Positions 25,226 to 25,480 of a stretch of 25,480 bases of DNA are shown here, one piece after another. The DNA comes from a bacterium (GTDB lineage: Bacteria; Actinomycetota; Acidimicrobiia; Acidimicrobiales; UBA8592), in assembly GCA_002713605.1 (NCBI GenBank), contig PATL01000010.1:10808-36287 (forward strand). The letters are read 5' to 3'. Numbering within the stretch: the stretch's first letter is position 1; each line of letters opens with the position of its first letter. Position numbers and translations under genes: made by a program. The notes beneath the pieces were generated by a model. It made no database searches. It had not been told where the DNA came from and worked only from the letters and a program-made list of their open reading frames with translations.

Positions 25226-25480
25226 TTAAATTGTCGGCCAGCGTCTTTTGGTTTCTGCCGATTTCCCTAATTTAGCTTCAAGGTTCCAAGCCTTTCGCCA
25301 GCTTCCCATTTCGGGGGCTTGCAGCGTTGGGGTTTGGCCAGAGTATTTTCGCTTCTGGGCAACCCACCAATCATTATTTTCCTCATCGGCTAACTCCGCA
25401 ATTGCCTGCTCGATCTTTTTTGAATAAGTTCTACTGTTCTCCTTTTCTCTTGGCCAAATCGGAGCGCCAAATGTAACTTT
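25226..25480 (-). CDS. PlsC-like acyltransferase, C-terminal fragment
   Basis: The last 84 codons of a gene running off the window's right edge. The segment begins VTFGAPIWPRE and continues KKIEQAIAELADEENNDWWVAQKRKYSG, then WRKAWNLEAKLG, ending at TAA 25226-25228. This resembles the C-terminal part of actinobacterial 1-acyl-sn-glycerol-3-phosphate acyltransferases, where a GxP strand is followed by a helix and a DWW motif. The catalytic HX4D motif would lie outside the window, so the call is moderate. It ends 94 bases before the acnA start and could be in the same transcript. Confidence 0.6.
   Translation of the reverse strand, partial: KVTFGAPIWPREKENSRTYSKKIEQAIAELADEENNDWWVAQKRKYSGQTPTLQAPEMGSWRKAWNLEAKLGKSAETKRRWPTI

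Noticed and set aside
1..25480. CRISPR array, insertion sequence, prophage, toxin-antitoxin or defence island
   Set aside because: No direct-repeat array, transposase, integrase, long terminal inverted repeat or defence-type protein was seen; the tRNA-Ala shows no flanking duplicate suggesting an integration site.

Overview
This 25.5 kb window is a compact, gene-dense bacterial chromosome segment of low to moderate G+C (estimated by eye). Gene order and content point to the actinobacterial lineage. The run RNase E/G - rplU - rpmA - obg - proB, the run nadD - LCP/LytR_C-type protein - rsfS, and the run holA - rpsT - lepA - dnaJ - rsmE are all classic actinobacterial synteny, and the aromatic pathway starts with a class II (plant/actinobacterial-type) DAHP synthase. 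The A+T-leaning composition, very short intergenic gaps, touching or overlapping gene ends and frequent GTG/TTG starts fit a streamlined, probably uncultured aquatic member of the Acidimicrobiia or a related class. That placement is inference, not demonstrated here.

Layout. 1-4317 (+): 3' part of RNase E/G, L21, L27, Obg GTPase, glutamate 5-kinase. 4314-5975 (-): MurJ lipid II flippase, meeting proB tail to tail. 6085-8436 (+): a MoxR-type AAA+ ATPase followed directly by a CoxE-like VWA protein. 8433-10684 (-): class II DAHP synthase and a primary-like sigma-70 factor. 10967-13061 (+): NadD, a degenerate LCP-like membrane protein with a LytR_C tail, RsfS. Then tRNA-Ala(GGC), a 40-residue zinc-ribbon ORF, and a thioredoxin-TPR protein. 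14106-15116 (+): HolA. 15119-15379 (-): S20. 15500-19109 (+): LepA, DnaJ, RsmE. 19112-25480 (-): citrate synthase, an acyl-CoA carboxylase carboxyltransferase-like protein, a LysR regulator, a mitochondrial-type aconitase, and the 3' end of a PlsC-like acyltransferase.

Together the genes cover ribosome biogenesis and translation (L21, L27, Obg, RsfS, LepA, S20, RsmE, tRNA-Ala), RNA decay, protein quality control (DnaJ, thioredoxin-TPR, MoxR/VWA), envelope assembly (MurJ, LCP-like protein), and entry points of central and biosynthetic metabolism (TCA cycle, proline, NAD, aromatics). I see no mobile element, CRISPR array, prophage or clear horizontally acquired island, and no convincing novel multi-gene system. 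The most interesting material is family-level deviation inside housekeeping genes: an RNase E/G ending just before the Zn-link, an Obg with an altered G4 motif, an LCP-like protein that has lost the residues LCP catalysis depends on, a carboxyltransferase with a degenerate N-domain, a mitochondrial-type aconitase beside citrate synthase, and a tiny zinc-ribbon ORF starting a few bases after a tRNA.
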